Source: M3007 sp044350415
Lineage (GTDB): Bacteria; Bacteroidota; Bacteroidia; Chitinophagales; Saprospiraceae
Length of the DNA: 64,000 nucleotides
Direction: 5' to 3'
NCBI GenBank assembly: GCA_044350415.1
Contig: JBILHQ010000002.1
Span: 14,358-78,357 of the forward strand
Each line of letters begins with the position of its first letter. Within the stretch, counting starts at the first letter, position 1. The notes under the pieces were generated by a model. The model was not told the DNA's origin. It made no database searches and worked only from the letters and a program-made list of their open reading frames with translations. Shown one piece after another: positions 44,501 through 51,757 of the stretch. Position numbers and translations under genes: made by a program.

Positions 44501-45244
44501 GTCGATTCTGTGCAGTGCTTTGGCCAGTCCAATGGTGTCATTCATATCAATTCTGATGACCAAGCATTGATATACAGCCTTGACAATCAATCATTTGTTC
44601 AAACAGATGCATTTATGGGGCTGCCAGCCAACGCTTATACTGTTTATGTAGCGGATGTTTATGGTTGCAACGACACCTCTGAGGTTAGTATTGAACAACC
44701 GGGGGCATTGCTATTATCTCTGCCTGCAGATACTTCCATTCTTTTTGGTGATTCGATTTGGATTAATGTGCAGATCACCGCAGTTGATATTATTCGGTTC
44801 TCCTGGAACAATACCGATTTTTTGAGGGATTCGGCGTCCTTGCAAACCTACGCGCAGCCCCACCGCTCTATTAGTTATGCCCTTACGCTTACCGACGTGC
44901 GGGGTTGTTCGGCCAGCGACGTGATGACGATTATGGTGGAGCGGATCAAACAGGTATTTGTACCGAACGTTATCGCTTTGAATGCCGATAATGATATTAA
45001 CAGGCAGATGATTCCCGGTTTTGGGCCCTCCGTTTTGCGCGTGAATCGCTTTCAGGTATACGATCGCTGGGGCGATTTGGTGCACTCCGTTACCGATGCA
45101 GCGCCGGGCGACAGTGGGATCAACTGGAATGGAACGGTGCGCGGGAAAAAATCAGATAGCGGCGTTTACGTTTGGTTGCTGGAAGTGGTACTGATTGACG
45201 GAACCGTAGAAATGTATAAAGGTGATGTGACGGTGTTGCGGTAG
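41513..45244 (+). CDS. FG-GAP/VCBS-repeat adhesin-like protein with T9SS type B (gliding motility) C-terminal domain
   Basis: 1243 residues from ATG 41513. A hydrophobic signal segment (KLLLFFFFFLFPFILFSQ) is followed by a Ca-binding-like DNGLDDDGDGLIDCFDTDC motif. Then about seven FG-GAP/VCBS-type repeats occur with D-x-D-x-D-G cores (DMDNDGIPE, DLDKDGFGE, DFDHDGWPE, DFDRDGDLD, DLNGDGQLE). Ig-like and SprB-like repeats follow (GGVSPFQYTWSF, LPPGNYALTITD, CTSTA). The C-terminal end (about 1150-1243: VPNVIALNADNDINRQM, YDRWGDLVH, YKGDVTVL) is the gliding-motility CHU_C type B sorting domain. It is likely a cell-surface or released adhesin. A longer TTG-initiated form would lack the signal at its N-terminus. 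Confidence 0.88.
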   Translation: MLKSYRPLLNQPELSIFNTKLLLFFFFFLFPFILFSQTVEICDNGLDDDGDGLIDCFDTDCTCTGQCDDFYYTTCNADCYYVPPCTQIAMGIQWKATVETNTYSPLVAGDMDNDGIPEVVTYRCEMSSIYILDGQTGATKVTITSPTTLPGGTAPAIADLDKDGFGELIIIGEDRRLRCYEHTGVLKFTSSVPVGYNGGYRFSVPNIADFDHDGWPEINIGNQVYSGQSGALLASGGVALSAGEHPFRRANGFSFNMPVAIDALPDSFCPDCDGLEIVAGNQVLSVNLVTGVIAAVVTAPAGYSDGFTSVADFDRDGDLDAIVQGQKNGMNYVYCWDIQTSTIMREYKLLNNYIEGASRVNIADLNGDGQLEVNFVGHPWLYALKNDFTLLWKNPTNDVSSVTCSSVFDFCGDGSADVVYRGQTKLQILEGATGAVKWEDNCLSATHIENPLILDVDADGQTEVIIECGTTSPDFGTVVCYEAVGTPSISSRKVWNQHGYFNTNINEDLSVPRYQQNPNIVGDTLKMNTFMNQFFNPNFPSPDGVIAFDSISCEGDTMAITVQVCNTGDNVLPPQMPVSIYRGNPLTSAATWIGTAPIGAQVDLGLCSQFTFRVPRDLVINDSIYLALNDDHSQPTPYNINQFPVTSLGECGFTNNFDAFYYAYNPDPVALGNDTTICDNATVTVNASGNDLIAWQWQDGSSLPDYVIQDPGMFFVAASDICGIVHTDTMNVFIDSSTVVTLGPDLVICEGETVTVGETGFDYYDWKPGPNYNCNNCASVTAWLPASGNVILEAGFANGCKSIDTLFLTVYDTFFVQIDTFICKGGLFAMNGTNVLPGESHYFNFSAFTGCDSTILVNVFAKDTFSTKETIVICPGTTATIFGQSQNTSGFYKKLFTAINGCDSTHTVELVVQPLLALNLSADSSCVNEPTGALHALAIGGVSPFQYTWSFNAPSQPDLNNLPPGNYALTITDGNNCTSTAATNIGGYPPIIYTLTVDSVQCFGQSNGVIHINSDDQALIYSLDNQSFVQTDAFMGLPANAYTVYVADVYGCNDTSEVSIEQPGALLLSLPADTSILFGDSIWINVQITAVDIIRFSWNNTDFLRDSASLQTYAQPHRSISYALTLTDVRGCSASDVMTIMVERIKQVFVPNVIALNADNDINRQMIPGFGPSVLRVNRFQVYDRWGDLVHSVTDAAPGDSGINWNGTVRGKKSDSGVYVWLLEVVLIDGTVEMYKGDVTVLR

Positions 45245-45257
45245 AAATAATGTTTGC

Positions 45258-45365
45258 AGGTATTTATCACCTGTCTCATACAGGAGTTTTTCATAAACCC
45301 CAGCCATGCTCTTATGCTGTGCCGACTATGTGAAAACTCCTGTATGGGACACGTGATAAATACCT
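45258..45365. repeat. Long inverted repeat between convergent genes
   Basis: Left arm 45258-45295 (AGGTATTTATCACCTGTCTC and continuing) and right arm 45327-45365 are imperfect reverse complements of about 38 bp, with a 31-nt loop. It sits between the convergent adhesin and porin genes and may act as a bidirectional terminator. The GTTTTCACATAG portion also occurs in the repeat at 63478-63586, suggesting a dispersed family. Confidence 0.65.
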
Positions 45366-45378
45366 TCAAATTATGTTC

Positions 45379-46614
45379 TTAATAATTTGCCTGCAACTGA
45401 ATCCTCAAAAAACGCCCTTTTTCGTCATAAGAAGTCTTAAAATCTTCATACTTGCGGTGGCTGATCACATACGACAAGGTGATTTCTAAGTTTTTTATAA
45501 CAGACCACTCAAAACCGAATTCTACTTCCCGCACGTTGTGCAGCCGGGCATCTAATTCATGTTTTTTAGGGCCATCGTATTGCTGAAGACGGATAAAAGG
45601 AAATAAATCGCCTTTAGCCAGTGTTGTTTTGTAACTGAGGGTGACAAATCCCCCTTTTAAATCTGTACTCTGAATTGAATCCGTTGCAGTATTAAAACCC
45701 GGGCTTTTGCCAATATTGTATTCAGCAAGGATACCGAAGGGCTGAGGATATACATTAATTGTGGCACCCACCCGCTGATCCAGATAAGTTCGATCAGTTA
45801 CCTTTTTTACACCGACTGTCAAATTATCCGAAGGCAAAGTAAACTTCCCAGAATAGGCCTGAATACCCGGCTCAATCATCTGATTTTTAATTCCAAATGG
45901 ATAACTTAAACGAGCAATGGCGTACAGGTTATTGTTTAACTCGGGTTTATTAGTTGATTGTCCATTATATAAGCCAAGGGCCAATACACCGTAATCTCCC
46001 GAGCCTTTATGAGAAGCACTAGCCCATTTTTTATATTTTTCCCGAACACTTGCTGGCGCGTACAGGAAGAAAACACCCATATCACGCTCGTTGGGTGCCC
46101 CTGAATTGAGTGCGTCGGAACGGTCCAAAGGCAATCGGTTGGAACTCGATTGCAGGTTCTCAAACCCAAATGGAACTTTACTCTGACCAAAGCGGACACG
46201 ATATGCTTTGTTTTTATCAAACGCATAATCAAAATAAGCGTCTCTTACCTGCATATAATGTTTATTCGTGGATGATGCATCTGCAGAGTAATCAAACTGC
46301 AGGTAAATGAAAAATTGCGGATGCACGTCACCTGAAAAAATCATCCGCGCTCTACGAAATGCAAAAGATTGGCCGTCACCAATACTTCTGTCACATTGTT
46401 CGCACTTCAAATCAGGATTGGTTTCTAATAAACGATTGTAGCGAAATTGTGCGTACCCCCTGAAGGCAATTTTTTCATACCACTTGGGGAGGGAGGGTTG
46501 AGCGACAGGTTTGTCGCTGGTTTTAATACTGTCTTTTGTGACAGATTGCGCTTCTGTTCTACCATACAGGCATAACAAAACAATGGCCAATATGGCCAGT
46601 TTAAAAATTCTCAT
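45379..46614 (-). CDS. Phosphate-selective porin O/P family protein
   Basis: 411 residues with a signal peptide (MRIFKLAILAIVLLCLYG...EAQ). It shows the OprO/OprP (PF07396) pattern: FRGYAQFRYNRLLE, RRARMIFSGDVHPQFFIYLQ, FDYAFDKNKAYRVRFGQSKV, ending in a C-terminal aromatic-type strand (LRIQLQANY). These outer-membrane porins import phosphate or polyphosphate. It is directly downstream of the PiT phosphate transporter on the same strand, separated by a strong hairpin (46656-46687), and belongs to a phosphate uptake module. Confidence 0.88.
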   Translation of the reverse strand: MRIFKLAILAIVLLCLYGRTEAQSVTKDSIKTSDKPVAQPSLPKWYEKIAFRGYAQFRYNRLLETNPDLKCEQCDRSIGDGQSFAFRRARMIFSGDVHPQFFIYLQFDYSADASSTNKHYMQVRDAYFDYAFDKNKAYRVRFGQSKVPFGFENLQSSSNRLPLDRSDALNSGAPNERDMGVFFLYAPASVREKYKKWASASHKGSGDYGVLALGLYNGQSTNKPELNNNLYAIARLSYPFGIKNQMIEPGIQAYSGKFTLPSDNLTVGVKKVTDRTYLDQRVGATINVYPQPFGILAEYNIGKSPGFNTATDSIQSTDLKGGFVTLSYKTTLAKGDLFPFIRLQQYDGPKKHELDARLHNVREVEFGFEWSVIKNLEITLSYVISHRKYEDFKTSYDEKGRFLRIQLQANY

Positions 46615-46655
46615 AAATACGAAACAGGATAAAAAAAACTTACTGAAACAGGTTT

Positions 46656-46687
46656 GCCTGGTAACGCTTTTTCTTGCGTTACCAGGC
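46656..46687 (-). terminator. Perfect 12-bp hairpin between the PiT and porin genes
   Basis: GCCTGGTAACGC and GCGTTACCAGGC flank an 8-nt loop. No T-run follows on the minus strand, so it may be an attenuator or mRNA-stabilising hairpin that separates transporter from porin expression rather than a full terminator. Confidence 0.55.
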
Positions 46688-46697
46688 TATATTACGA

Positions 46698-48086
46698 CTA
46701 AAATATTGCTCTGAAAATATAAAACAGCAAACTTCCCATGATCATTGTTGCAGGAAGGGTCAATACCCATGCCCATGCAATCTGGGTAATGGTTTTTTTT
46801 CGAAGATTTGATACCCCACCTTGCGCTACCATCGTGCCAGCAATACCAGAAGAAAGTACGTGTGTGGTACTTACTGGCAATCCGAAATAAGAACTTACAC
46901 CGATAGTGGCGGCAGCGCACAATTCAGCACTCGCGCCTTGTGCGTAAGTGAGGTGTGACTTTCCGATTTTTTCACCGATGGTCACTACAATTCGTTTCCA
47001 TCCTACCATGGTTCCTACCCCAAGACAAAGAGAAATCATCAGTACCACCCAAAATGGCGCAAACTCATAAGCTTTAGCATTGTCTTTGAGTTCTGATTTG
47101 ACCATTTTGGCAGTCTCCCCATGGATAACACCACTTTTTATTGCACCATCAAGGTTCTTATTTAAGGCCTGAATGGATTTTCGAACTCCAAATGCAACCC
47201 CTTTATCTTTCATATTGACAGTATCGGCCATCATAGCAAAACTGGCGCATTTGGAGGCTATCACCTTCAAGCTGGAAATATTTTCCGGCGAAGTCGTGGT
47301 GTCCCGGAGGACAGACGCTTCTATTTTTCGCGCAGATACTGCGAGATCAGCTGTTTTAATATCGGGATTAAATGCAAAATGCAATGGGAGGAAGCCCATT
47401 AAAACAACCAACATTAAACCAACACCCTTTTGTCCATCGTTGCTGCCGTGAAAATAACTGACTAAGGTGCAAGTGCCCACTAACACGACACGAATCCACA
47501 TTGGAGGTGTCTTTTTATCTTCAGGTTCTTTGAAAATAGCTTTCTTTTTGATCGTCGCCCGCAAGATAAACATCAGCAAGATAGCTAAACTAAAGCCAAA
47601 AAGTGGTGAAATTAACAAAGAAAGGCCGATATCTTTCGCTTTCTCCCAGTTTACAGTTGCGCCTGTATGAATAGTGGAAAATGCATAACCCGCACCCAAT
47701 AAAGACCCAATCAAGGTGTGTGAGCTGGAATTGGGAAGACCGATATACCAGGTTCCAAGGTTCCAAAAAATAGCCGTCAGCAATATGGCAAAAACAAAAG
47801 CCAGGCTTTCACCAATTTCTACGGTCATCAATTCATTAAGCGGAATTAATTTTACAATGCCCATCGCCACTGCAAGACCACCTAGTAAGGCGCCCAGGAA
47901 GTTGAAACAACCAGACCAGATCACTGCAAAAACAGGCGGAAGGGTTTTGGTGTAGATGACCGTTGCAACTGCATTAGCGGTGTCGTGGAAACCATTAATG
48001 GCTTCAAAAAAACAAACTGCCAGGACGGAAATAATTAAAAGCACTGAAATCTCAGTGGAAAGTCCTGCGATAAATCCTAATAACAT
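46698..48086 (-). CDS. PiT-family inorganic phosphate transporter
   Basis: 462 residues, about 10-12 membrane helices. Two PiT signatures are visible: FFEAINGFHDTANAVATVIY near residue 30 and SYFGLPVSTTHVLSSGIAGT near the C-terminus, with GTWYIGLPNSSSHTLIGSLL also typical. A long central hydrophilic loop (about 250-330) is usual for the family. It imports phosphate with a cation. Two TTAACA-N5-TTAATA repeats lie 43-90 nt upstream, suggesting phosphate-dependent control. It probably works with the downstream porin. Confidence 0.93.
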   Translation of the reverse strand: MLLGFIAGLSTEISVLLIISVLAVCFFEAINGFHDTANAVATVIYTKTLPPVFAVIWSGCFNFLGALLGGLAVAMGIVKLIPLNELMTVEIGESLAFVFAILLTAIFWNLGTWYIGLPNSSSHTLIGSLLGAGYAFSTIHTGATVNWEKAKDIGLSLLISPLFGFSLAILLMFILRATIKKKAIFKEPEDKKTPPMWIRVVLVGTCTLVSYFHGSNDGQKGVGLMLVVLMGFLPLHFAFNPDIKTADLAVSARKIEASVLRDTTTSPENISSLKVIASKCASFAMMADTVNMKDKGVAFGVRKSIQALNKNLDGAIKSGVIHGETAKMVKSELKDNAKAYEFAPFWVVLMISLCLGVGTMVGWKRIVVTIGEKIGKSHLTYAQGASAELCAAATIGVSSYFGLPVSTTHVLSSGIAGTMVAQGGVSNLRKKTITQIAWAWVLTLPATMIMGSLLFYIFRAIF

Positions 48087-48128
48087 GCAATAAGAGTTTT
48101 AGTCGTAATAATTTGCTGCAAAATTCAA

Positions 48129-48175
48129 TATTAAGCCAATGTTAAGTAGCGGCTTTAATATTAAGTTAATGTTAA
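48129..48175 (-). promoter_or_regulatory. Pair of Pho-box-like direct repeats
   Basis: On the minus strand TTAACA-N5-TTAATA occurs twice (48129-48145 and 48159-48175), with starts exactly 30 bp apart, 43-90 bp upstream of the PiT ATG. The 11-bp periodicity and TTAACA half-sites resemble PhoP/PhoB box architecture (best known from Bacillus PhoP). Function in this organism is inferred from sequence and from the phosphate genes downstream. Confidence 0.6.
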
Positions 48176-48256
48176 GTTTGCATTGTTTAAAAAACGCTGG
48201 CGCAAATTTTTCACAAAAAAATCGACTTTTTATTTATTTCCAGATGAACAACAGGT

Positions 48257-48264
48257 TAATTTTG
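48257..48264 (+). promoter_or_regulatory. -7 element TAATTTTG
   Basis: TAATTTTG matches TAnnTTTG, 49 nt before the lipoprotein peptidase ATG at 48314. A second TTTG at 48269-48272 follows. It is divergent from the PiT gene. Confidence 0.4.
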
Positions 48265-48313
48265 AGACTTTTGCACCGCGCCAGAGAATTATCCTGTTTT
48301 TTAAAGATAAACT

Positions 48314-49351
48314 ATGAAATATTACTTACAAATCGCCGCAGTACTGCTCTTTTTTTCCTGTCAGGCACAGGAGCTTGTAAAATCCATTCGTCACAATACG
48401 CAAAAAACAACATTGCTGCTGGATAGTGCCGCTGCCAGCCGGGCCATACTGATCGATCGGTACAATCATTTTTTTGATTTAGTAACACCCTGCGAAATGT
48501 CCATACAGATGAAAAAGCCCCTGTCTTCGGGCGATGCACAGTCCCGGGAGGACTTTAAACGCTTCTTACAAAAAGATATGGAATCCTTCACCGCCAAAGA
48601 AAGTCAATGGGTAGCCGAAGTAATGAAAAAGGTATTTGAAACCTGCAACAATGTCAATCCGGGAATATTCCCTGATTCACTCATCCTCATTAAAACGAAA
48701 GGCAATCATTACGGTGATGGGGTGTACTACACCCGGGGCAATTGCATTATCATCCCGGCGGATATTTTTGAGCACCGGGATAGATCCGAATTCACGGCAA
48801 CCATGTACCACGAAGTTTTCCACGTTTATTCGCGACTCCATCCCGAACAACAAAAGGCGCTGTATCAATTGATCGGATTTGAACATATTGGATTAAAGAA
48901 CCTGGAAATACCCGCCCCTTTACGCGACCAAATATTATTCAATCCGGATGGCGTTGACTTCGGACAAAAAATTGCCTTAAAAATATCCGATACAGAAACG
49001 ATTCAGGCTGTTCCGATTATTTATGCTAATAATAACGGATATACAAAGGAGAAATCATCTTTCTTTTCCTACCTGGAATTCAATTTATTTAAAATCACGC
49101 CGCTGTCCAACGACAAATGGAAAGTGGAAACACAGCCTGATGGCTTGAGCAGTACCCTGCAAATTCCACAGATCCCTGACTTCTACCGGCAAATTAAAGA
49201 CAACACCACTTATATCATACACCCCGATGAGGTACTCGCTGATAACTTTTCATTTATTATGCTGGATAAAGACGGTAAACAAATTTCCAGCAAATTCTCG
49301 AAAGAAGGTAAACAGTTGCTCAAGGATATCGAGGTAATCCTGAAAAAATAG
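48314..49351 (+). CDS. Putative lipoprotein zinc metallopeptidase (HExxH)
   Basis: 345 residues. A lipobox-like signal (LLFFSC, Cys at about 16) suggests an outer- or inner-membrane lipoprotein. HEVFH (His166, Glu167, His170) with YHEVFHVYSRLHPEQQ is a zincin motif; a possible third ligand is in HPDEVLADNFSF near residue 305. The mature domain is otherwise unfamiliar and includes an all-beta or mixed C-terminal part. The peptidase activity is inferred. It is 7 nt upstream of the DUF2721 gene and probably cotranscribed. Confidence 0.75.
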   Translation: MKYYLQIAAVLLFFSCQAQELVKSIRHNTQKTTLLLDSAAASRAILIDRYNHFFDLVTPCEMSIQMKKPLSSGDAQSREDFKRFLQKDMESFTAKESQWVAEVMKKVFETCNNVNPGIFPDSLILIKTKGNHYGDGVYYTRGNCIIIPADIFEHRDRSEFTATMYHEVFHVYSRLHPEQQKALYQLIGFEHIGLKNLEIPAPLRDQILFNPDGVDFGQKIALKISDTETIQAVPIIYANNNGYTKEKSSFFSYLEFNLFKITPLSNDKWKVETQPDGLSSTLQIPQIPDFYRQIKDNTTYIIHPDEVLADNFSFIMLDKDGKQISSKFSKEGKQLLKDIEVILKK

Positions 49352-49358
49352 AAAAATC

Positions 49359-49775
49359 ATGGAACTCACGCTTCAAACACCAGCATTGCTTTTCCCAGCC
49401 ATATCACTCCTGATTTTGGCCTACACGAATAAATATGTGGCCATCGCCAATCTTATTCGGAAATTATATTCTGACCATCTGAAAAAGCCGCAGCAACAGT
49501 ATCTGGCACAGATTACTTCCCTCCGCCGACGGGTTTACCTGATCAGGTGGATGCAGGCATGCGGCATTGGCAGTATTTTTTTCTGTGTAATAACGATGCT
49601 TTTGGTGTATATAGGCGTTCAAGCCTGTGCCAAAGCAATTTTTTTGGTGGCACTAATTCTCCTGATCGTCTCTTTGGCTTTGAGCCTTACAGAAATTTTT
49701 CTGTCTGCAGGTGCTCTCAATGTACTGCTGAAAGACCTGGAAAAATCAGAGCGGGAAAGCAAAGTAAAGGCTTAG
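49359..49775 (+). CDS. DUF2721 membrane protein
   Basis: 138 residues. Three hydrophobic segments (about 8-28, 68-88 and 93-113) and the family pattern TPALLFPAISLLILAYTNKY, RRRVYLIRWMQACGIGSIFF, ALSLTEIFLSAGALNVLL match DUF2721. The function is unknown. The stop codon overlaps the stop of the convergent DUF1573 gene (49772). Confidence 0.85.
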   Translation: MELTLQTPALLFPAISLLILAYTNKYVAIANLIRKLYSDHLKKPQQQYLAQITSLRRRVYLIRWMQACGIGSIFFCVITMLLVYIGVQACAKAIFLVALILLIVSLALSLTEIFLSAGALNVLLKDLEKSERESKVKA

Positions 49776-50263
49776 TGGGCTTTAACCACCCCTGTAACCG
49801 AAACCATCACCCAGTTTTCCAGGTCAAAATTAGTTTGAATGCTCAGTATACGCAAAAAATCACCCAGGTCTTCTGCATTATGCATGACCAGAATTTTGGC
49901 GGTTTTGCCGGGTTGGATATCCTCTTTGGGCCAACTTGCTGTGGTACAGTGGCAGGAACTTTTTACATGCAATATTTTCAGGGGCTGTTTGCTCACATTT
50001 TTAACGATCATTTCTTTAACCTGGGGCGTTCCCTGGTTAAGGGCTCCAAAATCAACATGCCTTGGCAACCATTCGACTTTTCCTTTGTTCAGGGTCGGGT
50101 CGTCATTATTCTCCATACGGGTAGGCGGTGCGCCTCTCTTGGGCGGTGGCCCGGTTCTAACATCGGCAGGAAGCCCTGACGGCGAATCAGCGTGTTGCGC
50201 ATCTACGGGATGTACCATCCAGAGAATACCCAGCGTCAGTATAATTTTATAATTTAAATTCAT
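49772..50263 (-). CDS. DUF1573 domain exported protein
   Basis: 163 residues with a signal peptide (MNLNYKIILTLGILWMVHPVDAQ) and a Pro-rich linker, then a small Ig-like DUF1573 domain: HVDFGALNQGTPQVKEMIVKN, SSCHCTTASWPKEDIQPGKT. Such proteins are exported in Bacteroidota; the function is unknown. The ATG (50263) is 5 nt from a TATATTTG promoter box, suggesting a leaderless transcript. Convergent with DUF2721, with which it shares overlapping stop codons. Confidence 0.85.
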   Translation of the reverse strand: MNLNYKIILTLGILWMVHPVDAQHADSPSGLPADVRTGPPPKRGAPPTRMENNDDPTLNKGKVEWLPRHVDFGALNQGTPQVKEMIVKNVSKQPLKILHVKSSCHCTTASWPKEDIQPGKTAKILVMHNAEDLGDFLRILSIQTNFDLENWVMVSVTGVVKAH

Positions 50264-50268
50264 GGGTG

Positions 50269-50276
50269 CAAATATA
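50269..50276 (-). promoter_or_regulatory. -7 element TATATTTG, immediately before a start codon
   Basis: The minus strand reads TATATTTG then CACCC ATG, placing the start codon at or near +1 of the transcript. A leaderless mRNA is expected for the DUF1573 gene. Confidence 0.5.
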
Positions 50277-50318
50277 AGGCTACCACTTAATTTGCGTCCT
50301 TAATAAAATGTCAATACA

Positions 50319-50861
50319 ATGGCTTTTACCAATTTACTTAAAATACCTTCTTTTTCTGAAAGTGGAATACTTCGGGGGGTGATTGAGATCCCGGCTGGGA
50401 CTAACCGGAAATATGAGATTGACAAAGCCACTGGTGAAATGCGGCCTGATATCCGGGATGGCAAACCCCGAATCGTCAATTTTTTGCCTTATCCTATCAA
50501 TTACGGTTTTATTCCCTCCACCAGTATGGACAAAAAACGGGGCGGAGACGGGGACCCACTAGATATTCTCTATATCGCCGAGCATACCCCCAATTCATCC
50601 GTTGTGGAAGTCATCCCGATTGGCTTGTTATTGCTCAAGGACCTGGGCGAATGGGACAACAAGGTTTTAGCCATCCCTGTCGATCCTGAAAAACGAATTA
50701 TTACCGCTACCAACTGGCAGACTTTCCAAATGGAATACAGCGCCGCCAGGCTTATCATTGAACAGTTTTTTCTGAATTACGATGGACCGGGCGTAATGAC
50801 ACTGCACGGTTGGGGCGATGAACATGCTGCACTGGAGGAAGTGAAGAAATGGATGATTTAA
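50319..50861 (+). CDS. ppa: Inorganic pyrophosphatase
   Basis: 180 residues. The catalytic signature GDGDPLDILYIAEH (about 76-89) and INYGFIPST, GLLLLKDLGEWDNKVLAIPVD and MEYSAARLIIEQFFLNY identify a family I (soluble) pyrophosphatase. It hydrolyses PPi in the cytoplasm, driving biosynthesis. The ATG is at 50319. It is near the phosphate porin/PiT genes but in a separate transcription unit. Confidence 0.94.
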   Translation: MAFTNLLKIPSFSESGILRGVIEIPAGTNRKYEIDKATGEMRPDIRDGKPRIVNFLPYPINYGFIPSTSMDKKRGGDGDPLDILYIAEHTPNSSVVEVIPIGLLLLKDLGEWDNKVLAIPVDPEKRIITATNWQTFQMEYSAARLIIEQFFLNYDGPGVMTLHGWGDEHAALEEVKKWMI

Positions 50862-50894
50862 GTTATGAATTCGTTCCCTTCCAATAAATCCTTA

Positions 50895-50902
50895 TAATTT
50901 TG
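50895..50902 (+). promoter_or_regulatory. -7 element TAATTTTG, immediately before a start codon
   Basis: TAATTTTG is followed by CTCC and the ATG of the 171-residue membrane protein. Four nt between box and start suggest a leaderless transcript. Confidence 0.5.
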
Positions 50903-50906
50903 CTCC

Positions 50907-51422
50907 ATGGTAAGACTTTATGCCCTTTTAGCCGTAGCTGTACTGGTGGCCCTGATCATTGTGTATACCCATGAATTTGACTGGCTGTCCAACACCATCA
51001 ATGTGCGGAGTTTGGTCATTGGCTCATTCCTGTTCGGGCTGCTGTTCTCCGCTGGAGCGATCTGGTATTTCCGGGACAGGTTCACGCCACTCCAACGGCA
51101 TTTCCCGGAAATTGCCGTTATTACTTTGCTTATTACCATTTTCTCACCCTTGGCAGGCAGCCTTCTGAATCGCCTTGCCCGGACCGCTCAATACGAACAA
51201 TTTATTTTCAGTAGCGAACAGGCGTATGTAGCCCGGGGGTATGGTATCCTGAAAACGGAATCACTCCGGCCAACCGGCTGGATACTTAGCGTAGAAAGAA
51301 ATGGTCGTTATTATCAATTTAAATATAAAGACCAACCCTATTTTCCAATTACCAAACCTGGTGAAATTATAGAATTACCTGTTAAGCATGGTTTATTCGG
51401 TTTTGAAGTGATCAGTTTGTAG
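50907..51422 (+). CDS. Hypothetical membrane protein
   Basis: 171 residues, not recognised. Three hydrophobic helices (about 4-21 LYALLAVAVLVALIIVYT, 37-55 LVIGSFLFGLLFSAGAIWYF and 69-87) are followed by a small soluble C-terminal domain rich in beta (YYQFKYKDQPYFPIT, FGFEVISL). No known family motif is seen. Translation starts 4 nt after a -7 box. The gene is followed by the GGTTAGT-type repeat cluster before xseB. Confidence 0.75.
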   Translation: MVRLYALLAVAVLVALIIVYTHEFDWLSNTINVRSLVIGSFLFGLLFSAGAIWYFRDRFTPLQRHFPEIAVITLLITIFSPLAGSLLNRLARTAQYEQFIFSSEQAYVARGYGILKTESLRPTGWILSVERNGRYYQFKYKDQPYFPITKPGEIIELPVKHGLFGFEVISL

Positions 51423-51423
51423 A

Positions 51424-51532
51424 TAGTTAGTCGGTTAGTCCCTGGTCTGTAGAGTGTCCCGTAAACTGGGCCTGTATTGGTAATGACTTGACCAACCGAC
51501 TAACTCACTAACCGACCAACCAAACCAACTAT
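51424..51532. repeat. Inverted GGTTAGT/ACCGACT repeat cluster
   Basis: AGTTAGTCGGTTAGTC on the left is mirrored by GACCAACCGACTAACTC and ACTAACCGACCAACC on the right, built from 7-8-bp units. The central core TCCCTGGTCTGTAGAGTGT is shared with the tandem repeat at 20975-21032. Noncoding, between the membrane protein and xseB. Confidence 0.7.
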
Positions 51533-51538
51533 TTACCT

Positions 51539-51546
51539 TATCTTTA
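51539..51546 (+). promoter_or_regulatory. -7-like element TATCTTTA, immediately before GTG start
   Basis: TATCTTTA (one mismatch to TAnnTTTG) is followed by CACC and the GTG start of xseB. The 4-nt spacing repeats the arrangement seen at 50895-50907 and suggests a leaderless message. Confidence 0.4.
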
Positions 51547-51550
51547 CACC

Positions 51551-51757
51551 GTGAAAAGCAAATTACCTCCCACATACGAAACCGCGCATATGGAACTCCG
51601 CGAATTGCTTGCTGCATTGCAGGAGGAGACGGTAAATATTGATGAACTCGCTGAAAAAGTGGAGCGGGCTCACCATTTAGTGCAGTTTTGCAGGGAAAAA
51701 CTCCGGCAAACAGAAGATACAATCAACCTGTTAAACCAAAAGATTAATCCTGCATGA
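51551..51757 (+). CDS. xseB: Exodeoxyribonuclease VII small subunit
   Basis: 68 residues. TYETAHMELRELLAALQEET and VDELAEKVERAHHLVQFCRE-type helices match XseB, the small subunit of exonuclease VII. The start is GTG at 51551. The stop overlaps the ATG of the permease gene (ATGA). The large-subunit gene xseA is not in the window, so xseB is separated from its partner. It was chosen as real because of the family match despite the short length. Confidence 0.85.
   Translation: MKSKLPPTYETAHMELRELLAALQEETVNIDELAEKVERAHHLVQFCREKLRQTEDTINLLNQKINPA

Noticed and set aside
45379..48086. Porin and PiT pair as a newly acquired island
   Set aside because: Composition resembles the surroundings and the gene pair is common in Bacteroidota; nothing suggests transfer.
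49547..50179. Long plus-strand open frame across DUF2721 and DUF1573
   Set aside because: It overlaps two genes with clear family matches in other frames; the frame has no recognisable domain.
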